DNA of 64,000 nt from Croceicoccus gelatinilyticus (GTDB lineage Bacteria; Pseudomonadota; Alphaproteobacteria; Sphingomonadales; Sphingomonadaceae), in the NCBI RefSeq assembly GCF_018398395.1, contig NZ_JAHCBF010000005.1, positions 248,001-312,000 on the forward strand. Direction: 5' to 3'. Under the pieces are notes generated by a model. The model had not been told where the DNA came from, searched no databases, and saw only the letters and a list, made by a program, of their open reading frames with translations. A program made the translations under genes and the position numbers. Shown here piece by piece: positions 28,026 through 36,795 of this stretch. Every line of letters begins with the position of its first letter. Within the stretch, counting starts at the first letter, position 1.

Positions 28026-29900
28026 GTGGCATACGAAAAGGCTTTCGAAACGGCACACGCAGACCCGCAGGGGTTCTGGATGGACGTCGCGAAAACGCTG
28101 GAGTGGGACGTGGAACCGACCACCGCCCATGACGAGGCCACCGACGGCTGGTTTCCCGATGGCAAGATCAATACTTGCGCCAATGCGGTCGACCGCCACG
28201 TCGCGGCAGGGCGCGGTAGCCAGCAGGCGCTGATCTACGAAAGCCCGATCACCGGAAAATCATCCACATACACCTTCGACGAACTGCTCGAACGCGTGTC
28301 CCGCACGGCAGGGATGCTGACCGAAGCGGGCGTGAAGACCGGTGATCGTGTCGTCATCTACATGCCGATGGTGCCCGAAGCGGTCTTCGGCATGCTTGCC
28401 TGTGCACGCATCGGCGCGATCCATTCGGTCGTGTTCGGCGGGTTCGCCGCGCCGGAACTCGCCAAGCGCATCGACGACTGCAAACCTGCTGCCGTGCTGT
28501 CGGCGTCCTGCGGGCTCGAGCCGGGGCGCACGATTGCCTACAAGCCCCTGCTCGACAAGGCGATCGAGCTGTCCTCGCACAAGCCCGACGTCGCCATCAT
28601 CCTCCAGCGCGAGGAGCTTCACGCCGATCTCGTCGCCAATCGCGACATCGACTGGCAGGCGGCCTACGATGCGGCCAGCCCCGTCGATCCGGTTCCGGTG
28701 GCGAGCACCGATCCGCTCTACATCCTCTATACTTCGGGCACGACCGGCACGCCCAAGGGCGTGGTGCGCGACAACGGCGGCCATGCCGCGGCGCTGTCAT
28801 GGTCGATGAAGAACATCTACGGGATCGAGGCGGGCGACGTTTTCTGGGCCGCCTCTGACATCGGCTGGGTCGTGGGGCACAGCTACATCGTCTATGCCCC
28901 GCTGCTGGCTGGCGCGACGACGATCCTGTTCGAAGGCAAGCCCATCGGCACGCCCGATGCGGGCATCTTCTGGAACCTGATCGACAAGCACCAGGTGAAA
29001 GTCCTCTTCACCGCCCCCACCGCGATCCGCGCCATTCGCCGCGCCGATCCTGATGGCGACTTCATTGCCAAGGCCAGCCTCGCCAGCCTGACCGCCCTGT
29101 TCCTTGCAGGTGAACGCGCCGATCCCGACACGCTGCTATGGATCGCGGAGCAGCTTGGCAAGCCGGTGATCGATCACTGGTGGCAGACCGAACTGGGCTG
29201 GCCCGCCATCGCCACCTGCTTCGGGCTTGGCGAAACGCACATCAAGCCGGGCAGCGCAGGCCGCGCGGTTCCGGGCTATCGCTTCAAGGTGAAGGACGAA
29301 GCGGGCGAGGATGCAGCCGCCGGCAAGGTCGGAACGCTGCTAATCGAACAGCCGCTGCCGCCGGGCAATTTTCGCGCCCTGTGGAACAACCCCGAAAAGT
29401 TCGCGTCGGGCTTCGTCGATTTCCCCGGCCACTACACCACGGGCGATGCCGGCATGATCGACGAGGACGGCTTCATCCACATCATGGGCCGTACCGACGA
29501 CATCATCAACGTCGCCGGACATCGCCTCTCGACCGGCCAGATGGAGGAAGTCGTCGCCAATCACCCCGCAGTCGTCGAATGCGCCGTCGTCGGCGCGTCT
29601 GACGAGTTGAAGGGCGAGATGGCCGTCGCTTTCGTCATCACCCGCCCCGGCACCGAAGACCTGCCCGCGGTGAAAAAGGACATCGTGCGCACCATCCGCG
29701 AGGATATCGGCCCGATCGCGTCCCCGCGTGACGTTTTCTTCGCCGATGCCCTGCCCAAGACGCGTTCGGGCAAGGTCCTGCGCAACCTGCTTCGCGCGAT
29801 CTTGAACGGCGACGAGATCGTCGTGCCGCAGACCATCGAGGACCCCTCGGTCATCGACGGCCTGATCGCGCTGGCCGCGCCTCAGCCCGCAGAGGGCTGA
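28026..29900 (+). CDS. prpE: Propionyl-CoA synthetase
   Basis: A 624-residue AMP-forming acyl-CoA synthetase. The nucleotide loop is YILYTSGTTGTPKGVVRDN, followed by GGHAAALSWSMKNIYGI and FWAASDIGWVVGHSYIVYAP, wording that separates PrpE from Acs. PKTRSGKVLRNLLRAI carries the catalytic lysine. The start is GTG 28026 after GGGAGACTCCAG. Its 3' end overlaps the convergent DUF2339 gene by 19 bases. With acs and the porin it forms a short-chain acid module. Confidence 0.94.
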   Translation: MAYEKAFETAHADPQGFWMDVAKTLEWDVEPTTAHDEATDGWFPDGKINTCANAVDRHVAAGRGSQQALIYESPITGKSSTYTFDELLERVSRTAGMLTEAGVKTGDRVVIYMPMVPEAVFGMLACARIGAIHSVVFGGFAAPELAKRIDDCKPAAVLSASCGLEPGRTIAYKPLLDKAIELSSHKPDVAIILQREELHADLVANRDIDWQAAYDAASPVDPVPVASTDPLYILYTSGTTGTPKGVVRDNGGHAAALSWSMKNIYGIEAGDVFWAASDIGWVVGHSYIVYAPLLAGATTILFEGKPIGTPDAGIFWNLIDKHQVKVLFTAPTAIRAIRRADPDGDFIAKASLASLTALFLAGERADPDTLLWIAEQLGKPVIDHWWQTELGWPAIATCFGLGETHIKPGSAGRAVPGYRFKVKDEAGEDAAAGKVGTLLIEQPLPPGNFRALWNNPEKFASGFVDFPGHYTTGDAGMIDEDGFIHIMGRTDDIINVAGHRLSTGQMEEVVANHPAVVECAVVGASDELKGEMAVAFVITRPGTEDLPAVKKDIVRTIREDIGPIASPRDVFFADALPKTRSGKVLRNLLRAILNGDEIVVPQTIEDPSVIDGLIALAAPQPAEG

Positions 29901-32446
29901 GGCGTCGCGCCCTCGGGCTTGGGCCGCGACAGGATCCGCGAGTAGAACCAGCCGATCCCGATCAGGCTGAAGCCGAGGGCAAGGAAACTGCCGATGCGGG
30001 CCAGCCCGTCCAGCACGGCGGCATCGACGATGAACACCTTGCCCACCGCAAGGATCATCAGGACGAGCGAGCCGATGCGCCACGTCCGGTCCTCTGCCCG
30101 CGCACCCCAGAGCAGGTAGCCGATGGCCAGCACGATCCCGGCGAGCGAGCGGAGCAGGTCCTCGCCCTGTCCCATCGGCACGGCGGTGAGGATCGATCCG
30201 CTGAACGCCTGCCGCAGCAGAGTGATGGCCAGCACCGGCAGCAGCGCCATGATCGAGATATCCGCCGCACGCCGCCATGCCGCATTGCCGAGCGGTTTGA
30301 GGACGGCGAGCGCCGCCACCGCCACGGCATAGGCCGCCAGCGCAAGGTTTGCGACCGGGACGGGCCCAACGGCCTGCGCATTCCAAAGCGGGTTGTGCCA
30401 AAGCAGCGTGAACCACCCGAAATGCGCCAGCGCCGCGCCCAGCAAGGCAATCGCCGCCGTCCGCGCCCAGGCAAACCGACCCTGCACTTGCGTCAGCGCG
30501 AAGGCAGCCGCGACAAGCAGCGCTTCCCAGACAGTTCGTTCGGCAAGGCCGTAGTTCATGAAGCGCGTGTAGCCTTCGATCGCGAAGCCGAGCTTGTAGA
30601 TGCTGTGCAGCGCGATCACCGCCCCTGCCCCGCCCAAGACCGCGAGACCGCGCACGACATGGCGCGATCCGATGCCCGCCTGTCGCCATGCGAGGACGAG
30701 GAACGCCAGTACGCCCGGGACGAGGTACAGCAGCGTGTCTTCCCACTTTTCCAGATCGGAAAGGTAGAACGGCTCACCGGCAATCGCTTCGATACCGATG
30801 TCGAACCACGCCATCGTCGGGAAAAACGCGAACACCGCAGCCACAACAGCGAACGCCCGCGCCGCCGCGACACGGCGCGGCAGGCCGAACGCCAGGCCGA
30901 TGGCCGCCGCCGCACAGGCAATCGCGCCCCAGTCGACGTCCAGCACCTGCGAAATCGCGACGACCGTCGTCAGCGCTGCCGAAGTTTCCAGCAGCCAGAC
31001 CTTCCAGCCCCTGTCGGGCGCAAGACGCGAGGCAGCGAGCGCAGGCAATGCAGCCAACGCCAGCGATACCGCGCCCATCACCGGCAGGAAGTCATGGAAT
31101 ACATCACCATAATGCCACAGCGCAGCCAGTGCGAGGCCGGGTGCGAAACCGGCGACCTGCACGACGTCGGCGCGAAGGCGCTCTCCCCGCCAGATGTGGA
31201 ATAGCGGGACCACGGCAAAAATCGCTGCCATCGCCGCGCCGATCAGGGCGAATTCCGCTTCTTCCGGGTTGGGCCAGAATGCGAGCATGAACACCGCAAT
31301 CGCAGCGGCAAGCGCCTGCGGATCACGCAGTTCGGGCTTTTTCCAAGCCAAGAACGCCAACGCGCCGCCAAGCAGGACGTAGAGCCCCCATGCCAGCAGC
31401 GAGTATCCGCCCTGATCGATCAGGATCGCCATCTGCAGCGCGGCAAAAGCCCCTGCCCCTGCGCGCAGCCAGTGGCGGAAAGGCACTTCGCCCAGCGCCG
31501 TCGGCAGCACGGCACCGACACCGATCAGGTAGAAACCGACGAAAAGCTGGTCGGCAAAGGTCAGGTCCTGCGAGAACAGCAGGAGCAGACCCCAAAGCAA
31601 GCCGCCGCCCATCGCCGCAGCACCCAGCCAGGGACGCTGCTGACGATTGCCGGTCAGGACCAGCCCCGCCGACACGAGCGCGAGATAGATCGACAGGATC
31701 GGCAGGTTGGACTCTTCAGCCGACACCAGCATCGGCGCGGCAAACCCGCCCAGCAAACCCAGCACCGCACACGGCAGTCCGAACCGGAACGACAGGTAGA
31801 TCGCGCCCGCCGTCACGGCGGCGAGCCCTGCAAAGGCGAACCCTGCCCCGATCAGACCATATCCGGTGCCCGCAAGGTAGAAACAGGCATAGAGCGTCGC
31901 GATGCCCGCACCCGCCAGCGCCTGCGGCACGCGGATGTCGGCAATACGCTCTTCCATCTTCTCGGCCACGAAAGCCCCGCCAATCAGCACGCCGCCGAAG
32001 ACGAAACCAAGCAGCACGCGCACGGCAGGCGACAGCAGACCCAGTTCGATCGCGTACATGACAAGGAAAAAGCCCGCGATGGCGAGCGTGATGCCGCCCG
32101 CCCAGATCGGCAGTTGGCGACCGAACAGGTCCTCGAAATTGAAAGCGATGCCAGCCTTTTCGCGCGGTGCTTCATCGCTTTTGGAGGGCGCGGCGATCGC
32201 GGAAGCGGCGCCGGTCACACGGGCAACGGCCCGCTTTACGCGCGGCACCGTCGTTGCCACCGCCGGTTCGCGAGGTTCAGGGACTTCCGCAGCCGGTTCG
32301 GCCACGGGGACAGGCACTTCCTCGACCGGAACGACAGGGCGGCGGCCCAGCATTTCCTGCATCGAGAGCCGTTCCTCCAGCCGCTCGACCCTGCGCCACA
32401 ACTGGTACAGCGCCACGGCCAATCCGATGATGACAATCCATTCCAT
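29882..32446 (-). CDS. DUF2339 polytopic membrane protein
   Basis: An 854-residue protein with an N-terminal helix and coiled coil (YQLWRRVERLEERLSMQEML), a Pro/Glu-rich linker to about residue 100, and then more than twenty hydrophobic helices. FNFEDLFGRQLPIWAGGITLAIAGFFLV marks the start of the DUF2339 core. The function of the family is unknown; it is thought to be an inner-membrane protein. It is divergent from a TetR gene with shared palindromic operators and so is probably repressed by it. The gene contributes to a 19-base tail overlap with prpE. Confidence 0.85.
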   Translation of the reverse strand: MEWIVIIGLAVALYQLWRRVERLEERLSMQEMLGRRPVVPVEEVPVPVAEPAAEVPEPREPAVATTVPRVKRAVARVTGAASAIAAPSKSDEAPREKAGIAFNFEDLFGRQLPIWAGGITLAIAGFFLVMYAIELGLLSPAVRVLLGFVFGGVLIGGAFVAEKMEERIADIRVPQALAGAGIATLYACFYLAGTGYGLIGAGFAFAGLAAVTAGAIYLSFRFGLPCAVLGLLGGFAAPMLVSAEESNLPILSIYLALVSAGLVLTGNRQQRPWLGAAAMGGGLLWGLLLLFSQDLTFADQLFVGFYLIGVGAVLPTALGEVPFRHWLRAGAGAFAALQMAILIDQGGYSLLAWGLYVLLGGALAFLAWKKPELRDPQALAAAIAVFMLAFWPNPEEAEFALIGAAMAAIFAVVPLFHIWRGERLRADVVQVAGFAPGLALAALWHYGDVFHDFLPVMGAVSLALAALPALAASRLAPDRGWKVWLLETSAALTTVVAISQVLDVDWGAIACAAAAIGLAFGLPRRVAAARAFAVVAAVFAFFPTMAWFDIGIEAIAGEPFYLSDLEKWEDTLLYLVPGVLAFLVLAWRQAGIGSRHVVRGLAVLGGAGAVIALHSIYKLGFAIEGYTRFMNYGLAERTVWEALLVAAAFALTQVQGRFAWARTAAIALLGAALAHFGWFTLLWHNPLWNAQAVGPVPVANLALAAYAVAVAALAVLKPLGNAAWRRAADISIMALLPVLAITLLRQAFSGSILTAVPMGQGEDLLRSLAGIVLAIGYLLWGARAEDRTWRIGSLVLMILAVGKVFIVDAAVLDGLARIGSFLALGFSLIGIGWFYSRILSRPKPEGATPQPSAG

Positions 32447-32475
32447 CGCGAATGTCCTTCCCCTTCGTCGCGGCG

Positions 32476-32504
32476 GGGATAACCGATTACTGAACGGTGT
32501 TCAA
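32476..32504 (-). promoter_or_regulatory. Predicted promoter of the DUF2339 gene
   Basis: Minus-strand TTGAAC (32504-32499), exact 17-base spacer, TATCCC (32481-32476). The -35 box lies within the first 13-bp palindrome, so a bound repressor would block it. Confidence 0.5.
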
Positions 32505-32526
32505 TATATTTATTGGACAGTGTTCA
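32491..32526. promoter_or_regulatory. Tandem 13-bp palindromic operators (TetR-type)
   Basis: TGAACGGTGTTCA (32491-32503) and TGGACAGTGTTCA (32514-32526) share the form TGRAC-N3-GTTCA and are 23 bp centre to centre, just over two helical turns. Each overlaps the -35 box of one of two divergent promoters. The obvious ligand is the adjacent TetR protein. Confidence 0.65.
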
Positions 32527-32541
32527 TTTGTTCGGTTAGAC
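32513..32541 (+). promoter_or_regulatory. Predicted promoter of the tetR gene (leaderless)
   Basis: TTGGAC (32513-32518), 17-base spacer, TTAGAC (32536-32541). The expected start point near 32548-32550 coincides with the ATG at 32550, and no Shine-Dalgarno is present. Confidence 0.5.
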
Positions 32542-32549
32542 CGCCCTTC

Positions 32550-33203
32550 ATGGGACGCAGGTCAGACCATACGAGAGAAGAACTGCGCGCGCTCTTCATA
32601 AGCGAAGGGCACGCCCATCTGGCGCAGGTGGGGCTTGCGAAGTTCTCCGGCCGCGAAGTGGCCAAGCGCGTCGGTTATTCGGTCGGCACGATTTCGAACC
32701 TGTTCGGATCGGTCGACGGGCTGATCGTCGCGATCAATTCGCGCAGTTTCGAAGTCTGGGCGCAAATCCTGCGCGACCGGCTGGAAAGCGCGGATGGCGA
32801 CCGCATTGCCGCGCTGGTCGATGGCTATTTCGCCTTTGCGCAGCAGTCGCCCGAACTTTGGTCGGCGATCTACGCGCACCGGTTGCCCGAAGGACTGGAC
32901 CTGCCCGACGAGGACAAGGCCCGCCGCGCCGGCTTGACCCAGATCGTCGAGGACGAGATTCGCGCCGTCCTGCCGGCGGGCACCGATGCCGATCTGGTGC
33001 GGCTCGCCCGCTCGCTCGTCGCGGTCGTGCACGGGCATTGCAGTTTCGTGGTGTCGGGCAGCTTCGCACTGCTGGAAGAACCCGACCCCCAAGGCGCCGC
33101 CCTCGCCCGCGTGCGGGAGAGCTTGGCGGCGCACGGGTATCGCGCTGAAGATTTCAGGTCGGATTCGGGTCTGGGCGACAGCGAAAATCGTAGATCGCTG
33201 TGA
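32550..33203 (+). CDS. TetR-family repressor, divergent from DUF2339 gene
   Basis: A 217-residue regulator with the HTH KFSGREVAKRVGYSVGTISNLFGS at about residues 32-55 and a C-terminal domain similar to the WHG/TetR_C class (LWSAIYAHRLPEGLDLPDED ... VVHGHCSFVVSGSF). The ATG follows a promoter directly with no ribosome site. The last 18 codons (DFRSDSGLGDSENRRSL plus stop) fall inside the 146-bp palindrome that follows, so the tail may have been created by insertion of that element. Confidence 0.87.
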   Translation: MGRRSDHTREELRALFISEGHAHLAQVGLAKFSGREVAKRVGYSVGTISNLFGSVDGLIVAINSRSFEVWAQILRDRLESADGDRIAALVDGYFAFAQQSPELWSAIYAHRLPEGLDLPDEDKARRAGLTQIVEDEIRAVLPAGTDADLVRLARSLVAVVHGHCSFVVSGSFALLEEPDPQGAALARVRESLAAHGYRAEDFRSDSGLGDSENRRSL

Positions 33204-33295
33204 CCCGGAGCGCAGCGTACTTTAGTACGTGAGCACCGGAAGCGCATCGATCCGCGATTTGCAGCCAAGCACAGGTCCGAAGACGATCTGAAATC
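33150..33295. repeat. 146-bp centred imperfect palindrome (possible repeat element/bidirectional terminator)
   Basis: The two arms, about 71 bases each, run from GATTTCAG at 33150 to CTGAAATC at 33295. They match imperfectly with a few small gaps around the perfect centre GTACTTTAGTAC (33217-33228); the midpoint is exact. It begins in the tetR coding sequence and ends on the folE stop codon. The symmetric termini and centre suggest a palindromic intergenic repeat; function as a two-way terminator is inference. Confidence 0.65.
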
Positions 33296-33902
33296 AGTAG
33301 CCCATCAGGGAGAGCACTTCCTTCCGGCTGCGCTGGTCTTCAAGGAACGTGCCCATCATCCGGCTGGTCGTCATCGCGACGCCGGGGGTCCGCACACCGC
33401 GCGCGGTCATGCAGGCGTGGCTCGCCTCGATCACGACGGCGACGCCGTGGGGCTGCAAGTGGTCCCAGATGCACTGCGCGACTTCGGCGGTGAGGCGTTC
33501 CTGGATCTGCAAGCGGCGGGCATAGCCGTGAAGCACGCGGGCCAGCTTCGAGATGCCGACGACGTGGTCCTTGGGCAGATAGGCGATCGCCGCCTTGCCG
33601 ATGATCGGGGCCATGTGGTGTTCGCAGTGCGACTGGAACGGGATGTCCTTCAGCAGCACGACCTCGTCATAGCCGCCGACTTCCTCGAACACGCGGGACA
33701 GGTGGATCGCGGGGTCTTCCTGATACCCGACGCAATATTCCTTCCACGCGCGCGCCACGCGCTTGGGCGTGTCGAGCAGGCCCTCACGCTCCGGATCGTC
33801 ACCGGACCAGCGGATCAGCGTGCGGATCGCGTCCTGCACATCGTCGGGCACCGGCGGCTTTCCGAGCGGGTTGTCTTCGTCAGGGCCTACGAGGCTGCTC
33901 AT
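33294..33902 (-). CDS. folE: GTP cyclohydrolase I
   Basis: A 202-residue enzyme making dihydroneopterin triphosphate, the entry to folate. The zinc Cys/His site is PFQSHCEHHMAPIIGKAAIAY, followed by VVGISKLARVLHGYARRLQIQERLT and SHACMTARGVRTPG with the second Cys ligand. The C-terminus (RKEVLSLMGY) is complete. Its TGA lies in the end of the 146-bp palindrome. It is downstream of uvrC by orientation only; uvrC reads away on the same strand, 57 bases to the right. Confidence 0.97.
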   Translation of the reverse strand: MSSLVGPDEDNPLGKPPVPDDVQDAIRTLIRWSGDDPEREGLLDTPKRVARAWKEYCVGYQEDPAIHLSRVFEEVGGYDEVVLLKDIPFQSHCEHHMAPIIGKAAIAYLPKDHVVGISKLARVLHGYARRLQIQERLTAEVAQCIWDHLQPHGVAVVIEASHACMTARGVRTPGVAMTTSRMMGTFLEDQRSRKEVLSLMGY

Positions 33903-33959
33903 TCATCTTCTCCGTTTCGGCCCGTCAGGTAGGGACGATTGTCGCGCTCTGCCAGTCGT

Positions 33960-35900
33960 TCAGCCATTGGGGTGATAGAAATCGTAGATCTGCCGCGCCA
34001 CCGCAGCGGAAACGCCGGGCACGCGGCGCAAGTCTTCCAGCCCCGCCGCACGCACTTTTCCGGCCGTGCCGAAGTGCAGGAGCAGCGCCCGCTTGCGCGC
34101 AGGGCCGATGCCGGGAATTTCGTCCAGCGGGCTCGCCTGGATGGCGCGGCTGCGCTTGGCGCGGTGGGCGCCGATGGCGAAGCGGTGAACCTCGTCGCGA
34201 AGACGTTGCAGGTAGAACAGCACCGGAGAATTGGTCGGCAGCGTCTTTTCGCGTCCGTCGGGGAAATGGAACACCTCGCGCCCGTCGCGGCCGTGGTGCG
34301 GCCCCTTGGCGACGCCGACGACATTCACGTCCTCGATCCCCAGTTCTTCCAGCGTGTCCATCACGGCGGACAATTGCCCCTTCCCGCCGTCGATGAGCAC
34401 CAGATCGGGCCACATACCGCCCTCGCGATCCGGGTCTTCCTTCATCGCGCGGGAAAAGCGCCGCTCCATCACTTCGCGCATCATCGCGAAGTCGTCGTTC
34501 GACTGGGCCTTCCTGATGTTGAACTTTCGGTACTGGTTCTTCAGGTACCCCTCCGGCCCGGCCACGATCATCGCGCCGACCGAATTTGTCCCCTGGATGT
34601 GCGAGTTGTCGTAGACCTCGATCCGCTGCGGAATGTCCGGCAGGTCGAGGAATTCGGCGGTTTCCCGCATGGTCGCCGCCTGCGTGCTGGTTTCGGCCAA
34701 TCTGCGGTCCAGCGCCTCTACCGCATTGCGGCTGGCCTGTTCGAGCAAACGGCGTCGGTCGCCGCGCTGCGGCACGCTGATCGCGACGGCGCGGCCTGCG
34801 CTTTCGCAAAAGGCTTCTTCCAGCAATTCGCGGTCGGGCAATTCGCGGTCGACTAGGATGGTCTTGGCCGGCGGCACTTCCTCGTAGAACTGGGCAAGGA
34901 AGGCGGAGAACACGGCCTCTTCCTCCAGCCCCTCGGTATGGCGCGGGAAGAAGGCGCGGTGGCCCCAGTTCTGGCCGCCGCGAATGAAGAACGCCTGTAT
35001 CCCGACTTGCCCGCCCTTGGTGGCCATGGCGAAAACGTCCGCATCGCCGACGCCCGCCGCGTTGATCGCCTGGCTGCCCTGGATGAAGGTTGCCGCGCGA
35101 AGACGGTCGCGCAGCATGGCAGCGGTTTCGAAGTCGAGCGCTTCGGCGGCCTCTGCCATCTGTTTCTCGATCTTGGCCTGGACCGCGCTGGACTTGCCGG
35201 CAAGGAAGTCCTTCGCCTCGCCCACCAGTTCGGCATAGCCGGCCTCGTCTATGCGGCCCACGCACGGGGCCGAGCAGCGCTTGATCTGGTAGAGCAGGCA
35301 GGGCCGGTCACGGCGCGAGAAGAAACTGTCGGTGCAGGACCGCAGCAGGAACAATTTCTGCAGCGCATTGATCGTGGTGTTGACCGAACCGGCGCTGGCA
35401 AAGGGGCCGTAGTAATTGCCCTTGGCCCGCCGCGCCCCGCGATGCTTCATGATGCGGGGGTAGGAATGGTCCGACCGCAGCAGGATGAAGGGGAAGCTTT
35501 TATCGTCGCGCAGAAGCACGTTGTACGGCGGGCGATACCGCTTGATCAGTTGTGCCTCTAACAGCAGCGCTTCCGCCTCGCTGTTGGTCGTCACGATCGT
35601 CATCGACCGCGTCTGCGCGACCATGCGCTTGAGGCGCAGCGGCAGGCGTTCGACCTGCGTGTAGTTCGCCACCCGGTTCTTCAGCGCACGCGCCTTGCCG
35701 ACATAGAGCACGTCGCCGCGCGCATCCTGCATGCGGTAGACACCCGGTTTCGGCTTCAGCGTGCGCTGCACTTCGCGGATGGCGTTGACGCCTGCCTCTA
35801 TATCCGGCTGCGACCCGCGCACTGCGGCGGTCGCCTTCTCTTCAAGAAAGCGTTCGCTGCCCGTGGGTGTGGGCGGGGTTCCGGCTTTGGCGCGCGACAT
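33960..35900 (-). CDS. uvrC: UvrABC excinuclease subunit C
   Basis: A 646-residue dual-incision nuclease of nucleotide excision repair. In order: GIY-YIG domain (KPGVYRMQDARGDVLYVGKA, 3' incision), the Cys-rich segment RPCLLYQIKRCSAPCVGRI, the UVR UvrB-binding helix pair (about residues 220-255), the RNase H-like domain with YDNSHIQGTNSVGAMIV (5' incision), and C-terminal helix-hairpin-helix repeats (LDEIPGIGPARKRALLLHFG). ATG 35900 is chosen; sequence upstream is unlike the family. Confidence 0.96.
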   Translation of the reverse strand: MSRAKAGTPPTPTGSERFLEEKATAAVRGSQPDIEAGVNAIREVQRTLKPKPGVYRMQDARGDVLYVGKARALKNRVANYTQVERLPLRLKRMVAQTRSMTIVTTNSEAEALLLEAQLIKRYRPPYNVLLRDDKSFPFILLRSDHSYPRIMKHRGARRAKGNYYGPFASAGSVNTTINALQKLFLLRSCTDSFFSRRDRPCLLYQIKRCSAPCVGRIDEAGYAELVGEAKDFLAGKSSAVQAKIEKQMAEAAEALDFETAAMLRDRLRAATFIQGSQAINAAGVGDADVFAMATKGGQVGIQAFFIRGGQNWGHRAFFPRHTEGLEEEAVFSAFLAQFYEEVPPAKTILVDRELPDRELLEEAFCESAGRAVAISVPQRGDRRRLLEQASRNAVEALDRRLAETSTQAATMRETAEFLDLPDIPQRIEVYDNSHIQGTNSVGAMIVAGPEGYLKNQYRKFNIRKAQSNDDFAMMREVMERRFSRAMKEDPDREGGMWPDLVLIDGGKGQLSAVMDTLEELGIEDVNVVGVAKGPHHGRDGREVFHFPDGREKTLPTNSPVLFYLQRLRDEVHRFAIGAHRAKRSRAIQASPLDEIPGIGPARKRALLLHFGTAGKVRAAGLEDLRRVPGVSAAVARQIYDFYHPNG

Positions 35901-36084
35901 GGTCGTTCCAGATAGGAATCGCAGCGACCAAAGGGAACCGTCATCCGCCTGTTTCGCCCTGTATTTCGGCGCGGGGGACCGGTTTCGGGCCGACCTCCTG
36001 CTGCGAAGGGCCGATGGCACCGCGTTCGGTTGCGCATCGGCAGTGCCGTCATTCTGATGATCTACAGCACTCGCCGGAGGATCC

Positions 36085-36795
36085 ATGACCGCCAGACCGC
36101 TCGCCCTCACCCTGACGCTTGCCGCAATATTCGGCTCATCCCCTGCCCTTGCCGCCCCCGGCCTTGGCGCGGCGGCTTCAGGCGCGAATGTCGAGGAGGG
36201 GGAGATCGGCGTGCTGGCCCGCTGGGACCGGCTGGTCGGCGATGACCTCGGCGGCGAGGACGTGCTGCGCGGCGAGCTTGGCTATGGCGTGACCGACCGG
36301 TTCGGCATTACGCTGGCAGCGGATTTCGTGCGCGTCCCCGGCGAAGGCCGCGATGCCGATGCGGTGGCGATCGAGGGGGTCTATGAACTCGGCTCGCTGG
36401 GTAGCGTCGATCTGGCGATGAAGGCCGAATATGTCGCGGTATTGCACGGCACGGACGCGACCGCGCTCTCACTATTGCTCGAACACGAAAGCGGGCCGGT
36501 CGCGGTGCTGGTCGATCTAGTCGCAGCCAATGACCTGGCGGGCGGCGAACCGGTGACGTTCGGTTACGCTGTCTTGGCCGACTATGCGGCGAGCGAGCGC
36601 CTGCGCCTCGGCTTCGAGGCGTTCGGAGATCTCGGCTCGACCGGCGATTTCCTTGTCGACGACGCCCACTTCGCCGGCCCCGCCGCATCGCTGGCCATCG
36701 GCGACAGCCTCGAAGCGACGCTCGGCTTTCTGGTCCCGCTCTCCGACTACGAGGCCGACGGGATGGTCCGCGTCAGCCTCGGCGCGGCCTTCTAG
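36085..36795 (+). CDS. Secreted beta-strand-rich protein, probable small outer-membrane barrel
   Basis: A 236-residue protein with a signal peptide (RPLALTLTLAAIFGSSPALA-A), preceded by GGAGG. The mature part is a run of short alternating strands (LRGELGYGVTDRFGITLAADFV, VDLAMKAEYVAVL, RLRLGFEAFGDLG) ending in SLGAAF with terminal Phe, as in outer-membrane barrels of 8-10 strands. I do not recognise a named family. Its stop shares CTAG with the convergent TonB receptor gene. Confidence 0.72.
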   Translation: MTARPLALTLTLAAIFGSSPALAAPGLGAAASGANVEEGEIGVLARWDRLVGDDLGGEDVLRGELGYGVTDRFGITLAADFVRVPGEGRDADAVAIEGVYELGSLGSVDLAMKAEYVAVLHGTDATALSLLLEHESGPVAVLVDLVAANDLAGGEPVTFGYAVLADYAASERLRLGFEAFGDLGSTGDFLVDDAHFAGPAASLAIGDSLEATLGFLVPLSDYEADGMVRVSLGAAF

